Assembly (NCBI GenBank): GCA_036526255.1
Contig: DATCYW010000013.1
Location: forward strand, 98,375 to 162,374
Origin: Malonomonas sp036526255
GTDB lineage: Bacteria; Desulfobacterota; Desulfuromonadia; Desulfuromonadales; Geopsychrobacteraceae
Direction: 5' to 3'
Length of the DNA: 64,000 nucleotides
Below the pieces are notes generated by a model. That model saw only the letters and a program-made list of their open reading frames with translations, searched no databases and was not told the DNA's origin. Positions 1-9,740 of the stretch are shown piece by piece (the first letter of the stretch is position 1; each line of letters starts with the position of its first letter). The position numbers and the translations under genes are program-made.

Positions 1-653
1 GTAAAGGCCAGCCACATAAAGACAAAGGGAACAACCTTGAACAGCAGCAGCAGAACACTGCCGACCAGTTGCATCTCTATCAGCTTCTGCACCAGCGCAT
101 GACTGGCCAGACTGGAGGTCATCGAAATCGCCGAGATGATCAATACCGGGCCGACCAGAATCACCGACAGGTAATCGGCAAAGCGGCGCAGCAGCGGACG
201 GACCCCCCTGACCCCCCAGATATAATTGAAGCTTTTTTCTACGTTGGTCAGCAGGGAAATGACCGCGATCAGCAGAAAGAGCAGACCGAAAGCGCCCATC
301 TTGCCAACCTGAGTATTATTGATATACCCCATCAGCATAGTGACCGCTTCACCGTCTCCGACCGTCAGTTTTTCCATGATCAGCGGCTGCAGCATATTCT
401 GCACACCGAACGCCTTGAGCAGGGCGAAGGTCAACGCCAACAGAGGAACGATCGAGAGCATGCTGTAATAGGTCAGAGCGGCCGCCCGCAGCAAACACTG
501 ATTAACAGTAAAGTCACGCGCGACCAGCACCACCGTCTGAATCTGCCGCAGAGCTATACGCTGCAGCAGGCTGAGTTCTGCCGGGTTCTGTTCCCAGAGC
601 AGCGACTTCAGTCGCTGCTGCCACGTTGGTGGTGATTGCTTGCCGTCAGCCAT
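1..653 (-). CDS. YihY/BrkB family inner-membrane protein (C-terminus off window)
   Basis: The reading frame runs from an ATG at 653 to the window edge, giving about 217 residues without a stop. After a polar N-terminus (MADGKQSPPTWQQ) come the family hallmarks: RAAALTYYSMLSIVPLLAL, then KSFNYIWGV and hydrophobic helices that end the visible part. This matches the YihY/BrkB (formerly ribonuclease BN) family, a polytopic membrane protein of uncertain function. GCAGGAG sits six bases before the ATG. It lies 21 bp downstream of the M16 protease pair on the same strand and is probably the last gene of that operon. Partial: the remaining helices lie beyond base 1. Confidence 0.85.
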   Translation of the reverse strand, partial: MADGKQSPPTWQQRLKSLLWEQNPAELSLLQRIALRQIQTVVLVARDFTVNQCLLRAAALTYYSMLSIVPLLALTFALLKAFGVQNMLQPLIMEKLTVGDGEAVTMLMGYINNTQVGKMGAFGLLFLLIAVISLLTNVEKSFNYIWGVRGVRPLLRRFADYLSVILVGPVLIISAISMTSSLASHALVQKLIEMQLVGSVLLLLFKVVPFVFMWLAF

Positions 654-674
654 CAAAACTCCTGCAAAAATCAA

Positions 675-2102
675 TTATAGCTCTACTTCCAGCTCAACGC
701 TCTCTACCGGCAGACCGAAACTCTGTGCCTGCGGCGCAAATTCGCTGCTGTCGCCGACCAGTACAATTTGCAGCAGATCAGGCTTCAGATAAGCCGCCGC
801 CACCCGCTGAACATCGGCGATTGTCACAGCGGCGATTTTCTCCTGGTAGGATTCCAGATAATTGGTCGGGTAGGCATAGAAATCAAGCCGAACCTTGCGG
901 CTGACCACCGAATGACTGTCGGTAAAGGCAAACACAAAGGAGTTAATCAGGCTCTGTTTGGCCAACTGCAGCTCTTTTTCTGCAACCGGTTCATCAATCA
1001 TCTGCTGCATCAGCTGCCGCAACAACGTAACAACCTCGACGGTCGATGCGGTCTTGGTTTCGCTGCTGACATAAAACAGCTCCGGCAACCTGCGCCCCTG
1101 CTCAAAACTGGAATAGACCGAATAGGCCAAGCCGCGGTTTGAGCGCACCTCGCGCATCATCCGCGAGTTAAAGCCGCCACCACCGAGAATATAATTGGCC
1201 ACCCGCAGCGGAAAATAGTCGGGGTTGTCTTTGTTGATCCCGATATGCCCCAGCATGATGCTGGTCTGCGGAATGTTCTTGTCTGCGATCAACACCCGCC
1301 CCTGGGGCGGTTGCGGCAGTTCCGGCAGGCTCAAGCCCGACACTGCCGGCGCAGTCCAGTCACCAAAGTTTTCCTGTAGCAGGACGAGCAGCTCGGCGCG
1401 AGCGAGATCTCCAGAAGCAGCCAACCAGACATTATCCGGCCGAAAATAGGCCTGATGCAGCTGGATCAGATCGTCGCGACTAAAGCTTTCCACGGCCGCC
1501 CGCTGCGGTGAACTGCCAAACGGGTGACCCGGAAAAACCGCTTCGGACAACAGACGGCGGGCGATAGAATCAGGATCATCGTTTTTCCGCCGGATGGTTT
1601 CCAACATCTGGCTGCGCGCAAGTTCAAACCTATCGGCAGCAAAGCCGGGACGGCGCAGCAGGTCAGCAAGAATTTCGATGCCACGCTGCAGATCGCGGCG
1701 ATGCAGTGAAAGGTCGAGCTGATAAGCGTAGGATGAACTGGTGACGGAAAGCTCTGCAGCCATCGCTTCGAGCTCTGCTTCAAGCTCTGCCGCAGAGGCA
1801 TCACCGGCACCACCTGTTTCCAGCGCGGCAGCAAAGACGTGCGAAAGACCGGTTTTTTCGGGCGGATCCTGAATACTGCCGCCACCAATCATCAGCGTCA
1901 ATTCGACCAGCGGCAATTCATGATCCTCCTGCAGGTAAAACTTTAAACCGTTGTTCAACCGCTGCTGCTCAAGTTGCGGAAAATGAAAGCTCAAGGGCGC
2001 AAATTCAAGCTGATCAGGGCGCACCGGTTGTGGCGTAACGCCGGTTAACGTACAACCGGCTAACAGGCTGAAGACAATCATCCATAATGCGGTACGGATC
2101 AT
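675..2102 (-). CDS. M16 family peptidase-like lipoprotein, catalytically degenerate subunit
   Basis: 475 residues. The N-terminus ends in a lipobox (SLLAGC), so the mature protein is probably a lipoprotein. It has the two-lobed M16 (pitrilysin/MPP) layout: NGLKFYLQEDHELPLVELTLMIGGGS near residue 50, and a C-terminal lobe with SIMLGHIGI and LGGGGFNSRMMREVRSNRGLAYSVYS. The zinc motif HxxEH is absent; the aligned place reads GLSHVFAAALETGG. This is the usual pattern for the non-catalytic partner of a heterodimeric M16 protease. It overlaps the catalytic partner by 4 bp (ATGA), so the two are probably translationally coupled and form a pair. Confidence 0.88.
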   Translation of the reverse strand: MIRTALWMIVFSLLAGCTLTGVTPQPVRPDQLEFAPLSFHFPQLEQQRLNNGLKFYLQEDHELPLVELTLMIGGGSIQDPPEKTGLSHVFAAALETGGAGDASAAELEAELEAMAAELSVTSSSYAYQLDLSLHRRDLQRGIEILADLLRRPGFAADRFELARSQMLETIRRKNDDPDSIARRLLSEAVFPGHPFGSSPQRAAVESFSRDDLIQLHQAYFRPDNVWLAASGDLARAELLVLLQENFGDWTAPAVSGLSLPELPQPPQGRVLIADKNIPQTSIMLGHIGINKDNPDYFPLRVANYILGGGGFNSRMMREVRSNRGLAYSVYSSFEQGRRLPELFYVSSETKTASTVEVVTLLRQLMQQMIDEPVAEKELQLAKQSLINSFVFAFTDSHSVVSRKVRLDFYAYPTNYLESYQEKIAAVTIADVQRVAAAYLKPDLLQIVLVGDSSEFAPQAQSFGLPVESVELEVEL

Positions 2103-3580
2103 TCTGCACCCTCCTGACCGATCGTTGCGACGGTGCGGTTTTCAGCCGAGAGATAGCGATTGGCAACCGCCATCACTTCTTCGCTGGTGATTGAATTCAA
2201 ATGCTGTTCATAATCAAGCAGATACTGCCAACCACCCAGCACCTCGTAAGCAGAAAGCATCCGCGCCAGGCCGCTATTGCCTTTTAGCCGTCGCAACATC
2301 GAGGTCAGAATCTGCTTGCGCGCCTTGTCCAGTTCGGCCGCGCTGACCGGTTCGCTCTTCAAACGCTCGATCTCAGCATAAATAACGTCTTCAACGCTGC
2401 CGCAGCTGCACGATTGTCGCGGCGTAATATTCAGCACCATCAGGTTGTCATAACGCGAACCGGGCGCTCCAAACACGCTGAGACCGGTGACAAGATTCTT
2501 GTCCACCAGCAAGCTCTGGTAGAGACGCGAGGTGCGCCCTTCAGCAAGAATCTGCATCAGCAGATCAAAAACATAGTCGTCTCGATTCGGCATGGTCGGC
2601 TTGTGGTAAGCGATCGCCAGCTGCGGCTTGGTGTCGTAATTGATATGCACGCGACGTTCACCGTTCTGCGGCGGCTCACGCTTGACCACCGGCGGCACTG
2701 GGACACCGGGCTGCAGCGGACCGAAATAACGGCGAACCAGTTCTAAGGTTTCAGCGCCGTTAAAATCTCCGACCAGGGTAATGATCATGTTGGCTGGCGA
2801 ATAATACTTGCGCAGAAAATCACGGGTTTCAACCAGAGTCAGATTTTCGATATCCGACTGCCAACCGATGACCGGATTGCGATAGGGGTGTACCTTGTAA
2901 GCGGTGGCCAGTAAAGTTTCATAAAGCATCCCGTCTGGATTGCTTTCGTAAGACCTGCGCCGTTCTTCGCGAACCACGTCGCGCTCGGTGTAAAATTCAC
3001 GCAGCACCGCATTTTTCAACCGATCCGACTCGATCGCGGCCCAGAGTTCTAGCTTGTTTGCCGGCAGGTTGATCAGATAGCTGGTTTGATCCTTACTGGT
3101 AAAGGCGTTGTATCCGACTCCGCCGTTCTCAGCGTAAATTTTTGAAAACTCATCCTTGACCAGCAACTTGCGGTGCTCATCCTGCAGGTTCTTCAGCTTG
3201 TTCCGCAGCTTAGCCAACTCTTGCGGATCGGTATCAGGGCGGTTTTTCAAAACATCGATCCGATGCCCGACCTCTTCAATGGCGACCAGTTGCGGCTTCT
3301 CCTGTTGATAATCTCTGGTGCCGAGAGTTTCGGTCCCCTTGAACAGCATATGTTCCAGCAGATGCGCGACCCCCTGATGCTGGCTATCTTCATCAACACC
3401 GCCGACCCGGAAACTGATATAAGCTGCCACCGTCGGCGAATTGTGGCGTTCAACCATCAGCAGCTTCAGGCCGTTATCCAGAGTATATTCCTGAACCTTT
3501 TCCGCCAGTGTCTGGGCCGACGCGTTGCCGGGCACAAGCAGGATCAGGGTCAGAAACAGAAAAACAAATTTACGCCACAT
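2099..3580 (-). CDS. M16 family zinc metallopeptidase, catalytic subunit
   Basis: 493 residues with a signal peptide (VFLFLTLILLVPGNASA). The active site is intact: GVAHLLEHMLFKGT carries HxxEH around residue 72, and the distal glutamate is in the AAIESDRLKN stretch. An extra lysine/glutamate-rich insert follows the zinc motif, before YNAFTSKDQTSY. The enzyme is expected in the periplasm and should degrade peptides as a pair with the degenerate subunit encoded directly downstream. The ATG is preceded by GAGGTG at a normal distance. First gene of a three-gene minus-strand operon (M16, M16-like, YihY). Confidence 0.92.
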   Translation of the reverse strand: MWRKFVFLFLTLILLVPGNASAQTLAEKVQEYTLDNGLKLLMVERHNSPTVAAYISFRVGGVDEDSQHQGVAHLLEHMLFKGTETLGTRDYQQEKPQLVAIEEVGHRIDVLKNRPDTDPQELAKLRNKLKNLQDEHRKLLVKDEFSKIYAENGGVGYNAFTSKDQTSYLINLPANKLELWAAIESDRLKNAVLREFYTERDVVREERRRSYESNPDGMLYETLLATAYKVHPYRNPVIGWQSDIENLTLVETRDFLRKYYSPANMIITLVGDFNGAETLELVRRYFGPLQPGVPVPPVVKREPPQNGERRVHINYDTKPQLAIAYHKPTMPNRDDYVFDLLMQILAEGRTSRLYQSLLVDKNLVTGLSVFGAPGSRYDNLMVLNITPRQSCSCGSVEDVIYAEIERLKSEPVSAAELDKARKQILTSMLRRLKGNSGLARMLSAYEVLGGWQYLLDYEQHLNSITSEEVMAVANRYLSAENRTVATIGQEGAE

Positions 3581-3703
3581 ACAAGCACCTCAATAATAAA
3601 TTCACATTCAGCAAGAACGACAGATACTGCCGCCCATATTAGCGTAAAGGCCCTGAAATAACTACCGGGAAGGGTTTTTTATCGTCGGGGGAATAAACGA
3701 AAA

Positions 3704-3730
3704 ACCGGACTGACATCTGGCCAGTCCGGT
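3704..3730 (-). terminator. Intrinsic terminator of lon
   Basis: Arms ACCGGACTG (3704-3712) and CAGTCCGGT (3722-3730) form a 9-bp stem. On the minus strand the stem is followed by a run of five T, 16 bp past the lon stop codon. Confidence 0.85.
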
Positions 3731-3745
3731 TGCCATGTAGCAGTT

Positions 3746-6064
3746 TTAGACTGGCAGCAGCGCCAGTTCGACAATCTTATCAATCGAATCGACCAGCACA
3801 ACTTCGATACCTTTAACAACCTCTGCTTCAAGGTCGGCAAGGTGCTCGCGATTTCTCTCCGGCAGTAAAATCTTGCGGACTCCGGCGCGGCGCGCGGCCA
3901 ACACCTTTTCCTTCACCCCACCGATCGGCAGAATGCGCCCGGACAAGGTCAGCTCACCGGTCATCGCCACATCGCGGCGGGCCGCACGATCAGTCAGCAA
4001 CGAAATCATCGCCAGCGCCATGGTCACCCCGGCCGAGGGGCCGTCTTTGGGAATTGCCCCGGAGGGCACGTGGATATGCAGGTCGTTGGATTCGTAGAAC
4101 TGCTTGTCGATGCCGAAATGTTCCGCCCGACCACGCACATAAGTTAATGCCGCGCGCGCCGATTCCTGCATCACGTCGCCAAGACTTCCGGTCAGGATCA
4201 GCTCTTTGCGCCCTGGCATTTTCGCCGCTTCGATAAACAGAATGTCGCCACCTGATTCAGTCCATGCTAGTCCGGTCACAACACCGACCCGATCCTCTTC
4301 GCTGGCGACATCGACAAAATAGGCGCAGGGGCCAAGCAGCTCCTCAATATCCGCCGAACAAATCTCCTTACGCGGCACATCCCCCTGAGTAATCTCTTTA
4401 GCCACCTTGCGGCATACGGCAGCGATTTTCCGCTCCATGTTGCGCACCCCGGCTTCACGCGTATAGTCGTGAATGATTTTCGCCATCGCGTTACGGGTGA
4501 AGGTCAGCGGATAGTCAGTCAGGCCGTTCTCTTCAATCTCTTTCGGGATCAAGTATTTATAGGCGATCTGCAGCTTATCCTCGTCGCTGTATCCACTTAG
4601 GCGGATGACTTCCATCCGGTCTTTCAGGGCATGCGGAATGGGATCAAGGATGTTGGCGGTGGTAATAAACATCACCTTCGACAGATCGAAAGGCACATCC
4701 AGATAATGATCTTTGAAGCTGTCATTCTGTTCGGGGTCCAGCACTTCAAGCAGTGCCGAAGCCGGATCGCCACGAAAATCCTGGCCGATCTTATCCACTT
4801 CATCTAGCATGAAAACCGGGTTGTTCGACTCGACGCGACAGATTTCCTGAATCACCCGCCCCGGCAGCGCACCGATATAAGTTCGCCGATGACCGCGGAT
4901 TTCAGCTTCATCCTTCATCCCGCCCAGCGAAAAGCGGATAAATTTACGCCCCATCGCCCGTGCGATGGACCGTCCCAGCGAGGTTTTGCCTACACCGGGC
5001 GGGCCGACAAAACAGAGGATCGGTCCCTTGGTAGTGTCACGCAAAGAACGCACCGCCAGATATTCAAGAATCCGCTGCTTGACCTCTTTCAGGCTGTAAT
5101 GGTCTTCGTTGAGGACCTGCTCAGCTTCACTGATATCCAGATTATCTATCGTCCCCTTTTGCCAGGGGGTCGAACAGAGGTAATCGAGATAGGTCCTGGA
5201 AACCGTGTACTCAGGTGAAGCGGGATTGATCTGTTCAAGTCGGCGCAGCTCTTTTTCTGCAACTTTCAAAATATCATCCGGCATCTGTGAGATGCGCAAA
5301 CTGTTGCGCAATTCGTTGATTTCGGCCTGACGCGGGTCCTGTTCGCCAAGTTCCTGCTGAATATGTTTCAGCTGTTCGCGCAGCTGTTGTTCCTTACTGG
5401 TTTTCCCCAGCCGCTTGCCAACCTCGGACTGAATTTCGCCCTTGATCTGCAACTTCTGAACTTCGCCGGCAAGATGCAGATAGACCGATTTCAGACGCTC
5501 AATCGGGTCGATGGTTGCGAGCAATTGCTGTTGAACCTCGATAGAGACCCCCATATAAACGCTGACCATGTCGGCAAGCCGACCCGGATCATCAATCCTG
5601 TCAATCATCTTCAGCACATCTTCCGGCAGCGGGCGGCCATAAACCATGGCTATTTTCAGCAGCGCGTTAACGCTCTGGATCAGCGCATCAGACACCAACC
5701 CCTTGCCCGCCTCCTCCGGAAGCAGTTCTATTGCCACCTTCAGACAAGGGTCGGTTGTTACCGGTGCCTTCATGACAAAACGATGCAATCCTTCGATAGT
5801 TGCTTTGCCACCACCATTGGGAAACTTAATCAACTGGTTTATTTTGCAGACCGTACCGATACGCGGATGTTCATCGAAACTGCAGATTCCGGCCTCACCC
5901 GGACAATAGATAGTCCCAAGCAACTGATCATTGCGCATCGCTTCTTCAATGATCGGCGTTGTTTCGCTGGTGAAAAAAATCGGTAAAACCATATAGGGAA
6001 AAACAATCTGCTCTTTGATCGGATAGACTGGCAGGATAGTCGGAATTGCTGGATTATTAACCAT
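3746..6064 (-). CDS. lon: ATP-dependent protease Lon
   Basis: 772 residues, slightly short of the usual 780-800. Order of domains: N-terminal substrate-binding LON domain (from PVYPIKEQIVFPYM), coiled middle, AAA+ module with Walker A GPPGVGKTSLG near residue 355 and Walker B PVFMLDEVDKIG, then the S16 protease domain with catalytic Ser677 (KDGPSAGV) and Lys720 (GGVKEK). It degrades misfolded and regulatory proteins in the cytoplasm. GAGGGGAC lies before the ATG. It is divergent from pfkA across a 227-bp gap and ends in a clear terminator. I could not assign a convincing heat-shock promoter. Confidence 0.98.
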   Translation of the reverse strand: MVNNPAIPTILPVYPIKEQIVFPYMVLPIFFTSETTPIIEEAMRNDQLLGTIYCPGEAGICSFDEHPRIGTVCKINQLIKFPNGGGKATIEGLHRFVMKAPVTTDPCLKVAIELLPEEAGKGLVSDALIQSVNALLKIAMVYGRPLPEDVLKMIDRIDDPGRLADMVSVYMGVSIEVQQQLLATIDPIERLKSVYLHLAGEVQKLQIKGEIQSEVGKRLGKTSKEQQLREQLKHIQQELGEQDPRQAEINELRNSLRISQMPDDILKVAEKELRRLEQINPASPEYTVSRTYLDYLCSTPWQKGTIDNLDISEAEQVLNEDHYSLKEVKQRILEYLAVRSLRDTTKGPILCFVGPPGVGKTSLGRSIARAMGRKFIRFSLGGMKDEAEIRGHRRTYIGALPGRVIQEICRVESNNPVFMLDEVDKIGQDFRGDPASALLEVLDPEQNDSFKDHYLDVPFDLSKVMFITTANILDPIPHALKDRMEVIRLSGYSDEDKLQIAYKYLIPKEIEENGLTDYPLTFTRNAMAKIIHDYTREAGVRNMERKIAAVCRKVAKEITQGDVPRKEICSADIEELLGPCAYFVDVASEEDRVGVVTGLAWTESGGDILFIEAAKMPGRKELILTGSLGDVMQESARAALTYVRGRAEHFGIDKQFYESNDLHIHVPSGAIPKDGPSAGVTMALAMISLLTDRAARRDVAMTGELTLSGRILPIGGVKEKVLAARRAGVRKILLPERNREHLADLEAEVVKGIEVVLVDSIDKIVELALLPV

Positions 6065-6186
6065 AATACAGTCCCCTCAGAAAGCGTAACGCTGGTGGCA
6101 AAACAAAACTACACAAACATTCCAGATGGTTACATACAAAGAAGCTAGCACTTATTCTGCATGCGTCAAGCGGCTCCATTATAGTT

Positions 6187-6215
6187 TTGACAAACGATGA
6201 AGCGACTGTTTAAAT
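6187..6215 (+). promoter_or_regulatory. Sigma-70 promoter of pfkA
   Basis: -35 TTGACA (6187-6192), 17-bp spacer, -10 TTAAAT (6210-6215). It points at pfkA, giving a leader of about 70 bases. Confidence 0.6.
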
Positions 6216-6291
6216 TCCCACCAACTTCCCGATCAAGTCGTTTTCAAAAACACATAATTGCAACATCAACATATATGGAGTCAAAAAGCCA

Positions 6292-7254
6292 ATGAAACGT
6301 ATCGCAGTCTTAACCAGCGGTGGCGACTGTTCCGGGATGAACGCAACGGTCAGGGCCGTCGTTCGTGCAGGTCTTGCTTCAGGGATCGAAATTGTCGGGA
6401 TCAAGAAGGGCTATCAGGGGCTGATTGATCGACAGTATGAAATCCTCTCGACCAAGTCGGTCAGTAATGTGCTGCAGCGCGGCGGGACGTTTCTGCAGAG
6501 CGCCCGCTGCAAAGAAATGCGTACCGACGCTGGCTTGCAACTGGCCACCGAGACCCTCAGAGGACTGGGCGCCGGAGGACTGATCGTAATCGGCGGCGAT
6601 GGATCACTCAACGGCGGTTATGCTATCCACAAACAGGGCATTCCGGTCATCGGCATCCCGGCATCAATCGACAACGACATCCCCTTTACCGACATGGCCC
6701 TTGGCGTCGATACCGCACTGAACAACATCATCAAGGCCGTCGACAACCTCAAAGATACCGCTTCTTCTCACGACCGCGCCTTTGTCGTTGAAACCATGGG
6801 GCGCGGTTGTGGCTACCTGGCGGTGGTCGCCACCATTGCCGCCGGTGCTGAATACAGCTTGATCCCCGAAGAGCCCTACGACCTGGACCTGATCTGTGCC
6901 GATCTGCGGCGTAGGTTTCGTGAAGGGCGCAGCAACTCGATCATTATGGTCGCCGAAGGTGCCGGTAAAGCCCAGGACATTGCCGATCAGATCAAGGACC
7001 GCATCGGCTTTGAAACACGCGTCACCGTTCTCGGCCACTACCAGCGCGGCGGCTCACCCTCAGTTTTTGATCGTTTGCTCGCAGCGCGTTTCGGTCAGTC
7101 TGCGGTAGAAAATCTGTTGAAAGGTAATCATGGCAAGATGGTCGGGTTGCGGGCCTCTGAAATCATCCTCACCGACCTGGAGAAGGTCATCAGTTCCGGC
7201 AGTCGCCCGATCGATCCGATGCTGCCGTTGCTGGCGAATCAGCTGTCGGTCTAG
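6292..7254 (+). CDS. pfkA: 6-phosphofructokinase
   Basis: 320 residues, the normal length of bacterial ATP-dependent PFK. Motifs: SGGDCSGMN at the nucleotide-binding N-terminus, GGDGSLNG, PASIDNDI with the catalytic aspartate pair, and ETMGRGCGYLA. The glycine of GGDGS favours ATP over pyrophosphate as phosphoryl donor, but PASIDND differs from the textbook PGTIDND, so donor choice is inferred. It catalyses the committed step of glycolysis. A GGAG precedes the ATG. Its stop codon shares the palindrome CTAG (7251-7254) with the stop of the convergent hypF; there is no terminator between them. Confidence 0.93.
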   Translation: MKRIAVLTSGGDCSGMNATVRAVVRAGLASGIEIVGIKKGYQGLIDRQYEILSTKSVSNVLQRGGTFLQSARCKEMRTDAGLQLATETLRGLGAGGLIVIGGDGSLNGGYAIHKQGIPVIGIPASIDNDIPFTDMALGVDTALNNIIKAVDNLKDTASSHDRAFVVETMGRGCGYLAVVATIAAGAEYSLIPEEPYDLDLICADLRRRFREGRSNSIIMVAEGAGKAQDIADQIKDRIGFETRVTVLGHYQRGGSPSVFDRLLAARFGQSAVENLLKGNHGKMVGLRASEIILTDLEKVISSGSRPIDPMLPLLANQLSV

Positions 7255-9524
7255 GCAGAGTTAGCGCCCGCAACCGCCGCCTGCCCCAGCGCCAGACCGC
7301 CGTCATTCGGGGGCACCTGGCGGTGAAGTAGCACCTCAAATCCCGCGTCCCGCAAGAGCTTTGCTGTGCGCTCGGTGAGATACCGATTCTGAAATACTCC
7401 GCCGGAGAGTACTACCGGCAGAGTATTTTTATTGGCTGTAAATCGTCGGCAAAGAGCAACGATCATTTCTGCCAAACCGTTGTGGAACCTTGCGCTGATT
7501 CTGGCGACCGCGACACCCTGATGCAGATCGCTGACAATAGATTTTATCAGCGGCGCGGCATCGATCTGCAGCGGGCCTGCAGATTCGAGCAGCGAAAACC
7601 TGTAGCCTGCCTCCACCACTCCCTGCGCGTCGATTTGCATTTCCAATTCTAATGCTGCCTGCCCTTCGTAACTGACCCGATTGCGTAACCCGAGCAGCGC
7701 TGCGACCGCGTCAAACAGGCGACCAGCACTGCTGGTCAGCGGCGAATTGATGTTCTTCTGCATCATCTGCAGCAGCAGGTTGCGATCCCGTAGGTTGATT
7801 TCCTGCAGAAACGGCAGCTCTGGAATATCATCACCAAAAGCAGCATGCAGATAACTCAGCGCCATCCGCCAGGGTTCTTTGGTGGCGGCGTCACCGCCCG
7901 GCATCGGCAGATACTTTAACTGTGCGACCCGCTCGAAGCCTTGCAGATCACCAATCAGAAACTCGCCGCCCCAGATATGACCGTCACTGCCGTAGCCGAT
8001 CCCGTCAAAGATCACCCCAATAGCTGGTCCGCTGCGACCATTATCGACCAGACAGCTGGCCAGATGGGCATGATGATGCTGTACGGCAACCAGCGGCAAT
8101 TCGCCGGCTATTTCCTTGGCCACCTGAGTCGACAGGTAATCCGGATGCAGATCGTGGGCGATCAGCTGGGGGGTGACTTCAAGTAAATTCTGCTGATGCC
8201 TGATCGTCTGGCGCAGCGAATCGACGACCTGCTGATTTTTCAGATCACCGATGTGCTGGCTCATAAACGCCTGGTCACTTCGGGTCAGGCAGATACAGCT
8301 TTTCAGCTCGGCGCCCAGCGCCAGCACTGCCGGTTGCGCAGCTGGCAATTTCACTGCACGCGGCACATAACCGCGCGAACGTCGATAGAGGACCGGTTGA
8401 CCATCGAGCAGCCGGACGATTGAATCGTCAGTGCGGATATGGATCCGCCGGTCATGCAGCAGGTAGCAGTCGGCGATCGTCTGCAACCGCACCTGCGCTT
8501 CGTTGTTTTCAAAGGCGATCGGCTCGTCACTCTGGTTGCCGCTGGTCATCACCAGCGCAGAAAACTCTTTGAGCAGAAGGTAATGAAGTGGTGCGTAAGG
8601 GAGCATAACTCCGACATATTTGTTGTTCGGGGCAACGTACGGTGAAAGCCGGTCGTAGTCATTTTTCGCCAGCAGTACAATCGGCCGTTCCACCCCGCTG
8701 AGCAAGCGTTCTTCCAACACAGAAACCTGCGCAAACTCTCTGATGCGCGGCAGATCGAAGCTCATCACTGCGAAGGGCTTTTCATCCCGCTGCTTGCGCA
8801 GCCGCAAGCGCGCCACGGCGACGTCGTTCGTCGCATCCACCGCCAGGTGATAGCCGCCAACGCCTTTGATAGCGACAACCTGCCCCTGTTTCAGGCGGGC
8901 GATGGTCTCCGCAATGGCTGCGCTTCCAAACAGATTCTGCCCATCTGCAACGAACGAGACCTGCGGACCGCAATCTGCACAGGCATTGGGCTGCGCGTGA
9001 AAGCGCCGCGACGCGGGATCAGTATATTCAGCATGGCAAGTTGGGCACATAGGGAAATCGGCCATGGTGGTTTTCGGTCGATCGTAAGGGATGTCGGTGA
9101 CGATGGTGTAACGCGGGCCGCAATTGGTGCAGTTGATAAAGGGGTAACGATAGCGGCGGTCCTGCGGATCGAACAGCTCTTTCAGGCAGTCGTCGCAGAC
9201 GTAGGAATCAGGAGCGATCTGCGCGGTGCGCCCGCCCGATGTGGCGCTCTCGATAATACTGAACCCCTGCCCCGCCTGCAGAGGTTGTTCGGTGACATCT
9301 AGGGCGCTGATCGATGCCAGCGCTGGCAACTCGAGTTGCAACGCCTGCAGAAAATCGCTCAGCAGCGCTTCACTGCCTTCAATCTCGATCTGCACACCGT
9401 GGCTGTCGTTAAAGACCAATCCGGACAGGTTGCGCTGCTTGGCCAGTCGATAAACAAAGGGGCGAAAGCCGACCCCCTGCACAATCCCCTCAACACGGAT
9501 CTTCTGTCTTTTGTAATATTCCAT
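7251..9524 (-). CDS. hypF: Carbamoyltransferase HypF, [NiFe] hydrogenase maturation
   Basis: 757 residues from the chosen start. Domains in order: acylphosphatase-like (RVEGIVQGVGFRPFVYRLA), two zinc fingers (CDDC/CTNC and CPTC/CADC), a YrdC-like domain (KGVGGYHLAVDA), and the Kae1-like carbamoyltransferase (HHHAHLAS; FDGIGYGSDG; LSGGVFQN). It makes the carbamoyl group that HypE converts to the CN ligand of the NiFe centre. The frame stays open upstream to 9584, but the homology begins at the ATG at 9524. The nearest GGAG is 13 bases away, so the exact start is uncertain. No other hyp or hydrogenase gene lies in the window. Confidence 0.95.
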   Translation of the reverse strand: MEYYKRQKIRVEGIVQGVGFRPFVYRLAKQRNLSGLVFNDSHGVQIEIEGSEALLSDFLQALQLELPALASISALDVTEQPLQAGQGFSIIESATSGGRTAQIAPDSYVCDDCLKELFDPQDRRYRYPFINCTNCGPRYTIVTDIPYDRPKTTMADFPMCPTCHAEYTDPASRRFHAQPNACADCGPQVSFVADGQNLFGSAAIAETIARLKQGQVVAIKGVGGYHLAVDATNDVAVARLRLRKQRDEKPFAVMSFDLPRIREFAQVSVLEERLLSGVERPIVLLAKNDYDRLSPYVAPNNKYVGVMLPYAPLHYLLLKEFSALVMTSGNQSDEPIAFENNEAQVRLQTIADCYLLHDRRIHIRTDDSIVRLLDGQPVLYRRSRGYVPRAVKLPAAQPAVLALGAELKSCICLTRSDQAFMSQHIGDLKNQQVVDSLRQTIRHQQNLLEVTPQLIAHDLHPDYLSTQVAKEIAGELPLVAVQHHHAHLASCLVDNGRSGPAIGVIFDGIGYGSDGHIWGGEFLIGDLQGFERVAQLKYLPMPGGDAATKEPWRMALSYLHAAFGDDIPELPFLQEINLRDRNLLLQMMQKNINSPLTSSAGRLFDAVAALLGLRNRVSYEGQAALELEMQIDAQGVVEAGYRFSLLESAGPLQIDAAPLIKSIVSDLHQGVAVARISARFHNGLAEMIVALCRRFTANKNTLPVVLSGGVFQNRYLTERTAKLLRDAGFEVLLHRQVPPNDGGLALGQAAVAGANSA

Positions 9525-9678
9525 CAGCGCAGCACAACTCCTGTTTAAGACAGATATTCTTGCATCTTCTTGCCGGGCAGACAATCACGTATACGTTCCG
9601 AAGCGATCCGGTAGAGACAAAGTTCACCACTAAAACAGTGAAGCAGCTGCTTTATGGTGCTTTTTACGACGCATGGGG

Positions 9679-9707
9679 TTGCAGCAAACGGCCTACGCGG
9701 CTATAGT
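9679..9707 (+). promoter_or_regulatory. Sigma-70 promoter of purB
   Basis: -35 TTGCAG (9679-9684), 17-bp spacer, -10 TATAGT (9702-9707). Transcription would begin near 9714, 27 bases before purB. Confidence 0.6.
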
Positions 9708-9740
9708 GCCGTCTCGCAAAACTAACCAAGGAGATTCGAC

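Noticed and set aside
69..904. Plus-strand frames opposite the YihY and M16 genes
   Set aside because: Low-complexity Gln/Arg/His-rich translations with no domain; the minus strand gives recognisable families.
6065..6180. Heat-shock promoter for lon
   Set aside because: Only a TTGACG with a poor -10 was found; no sigma-32 pattern.
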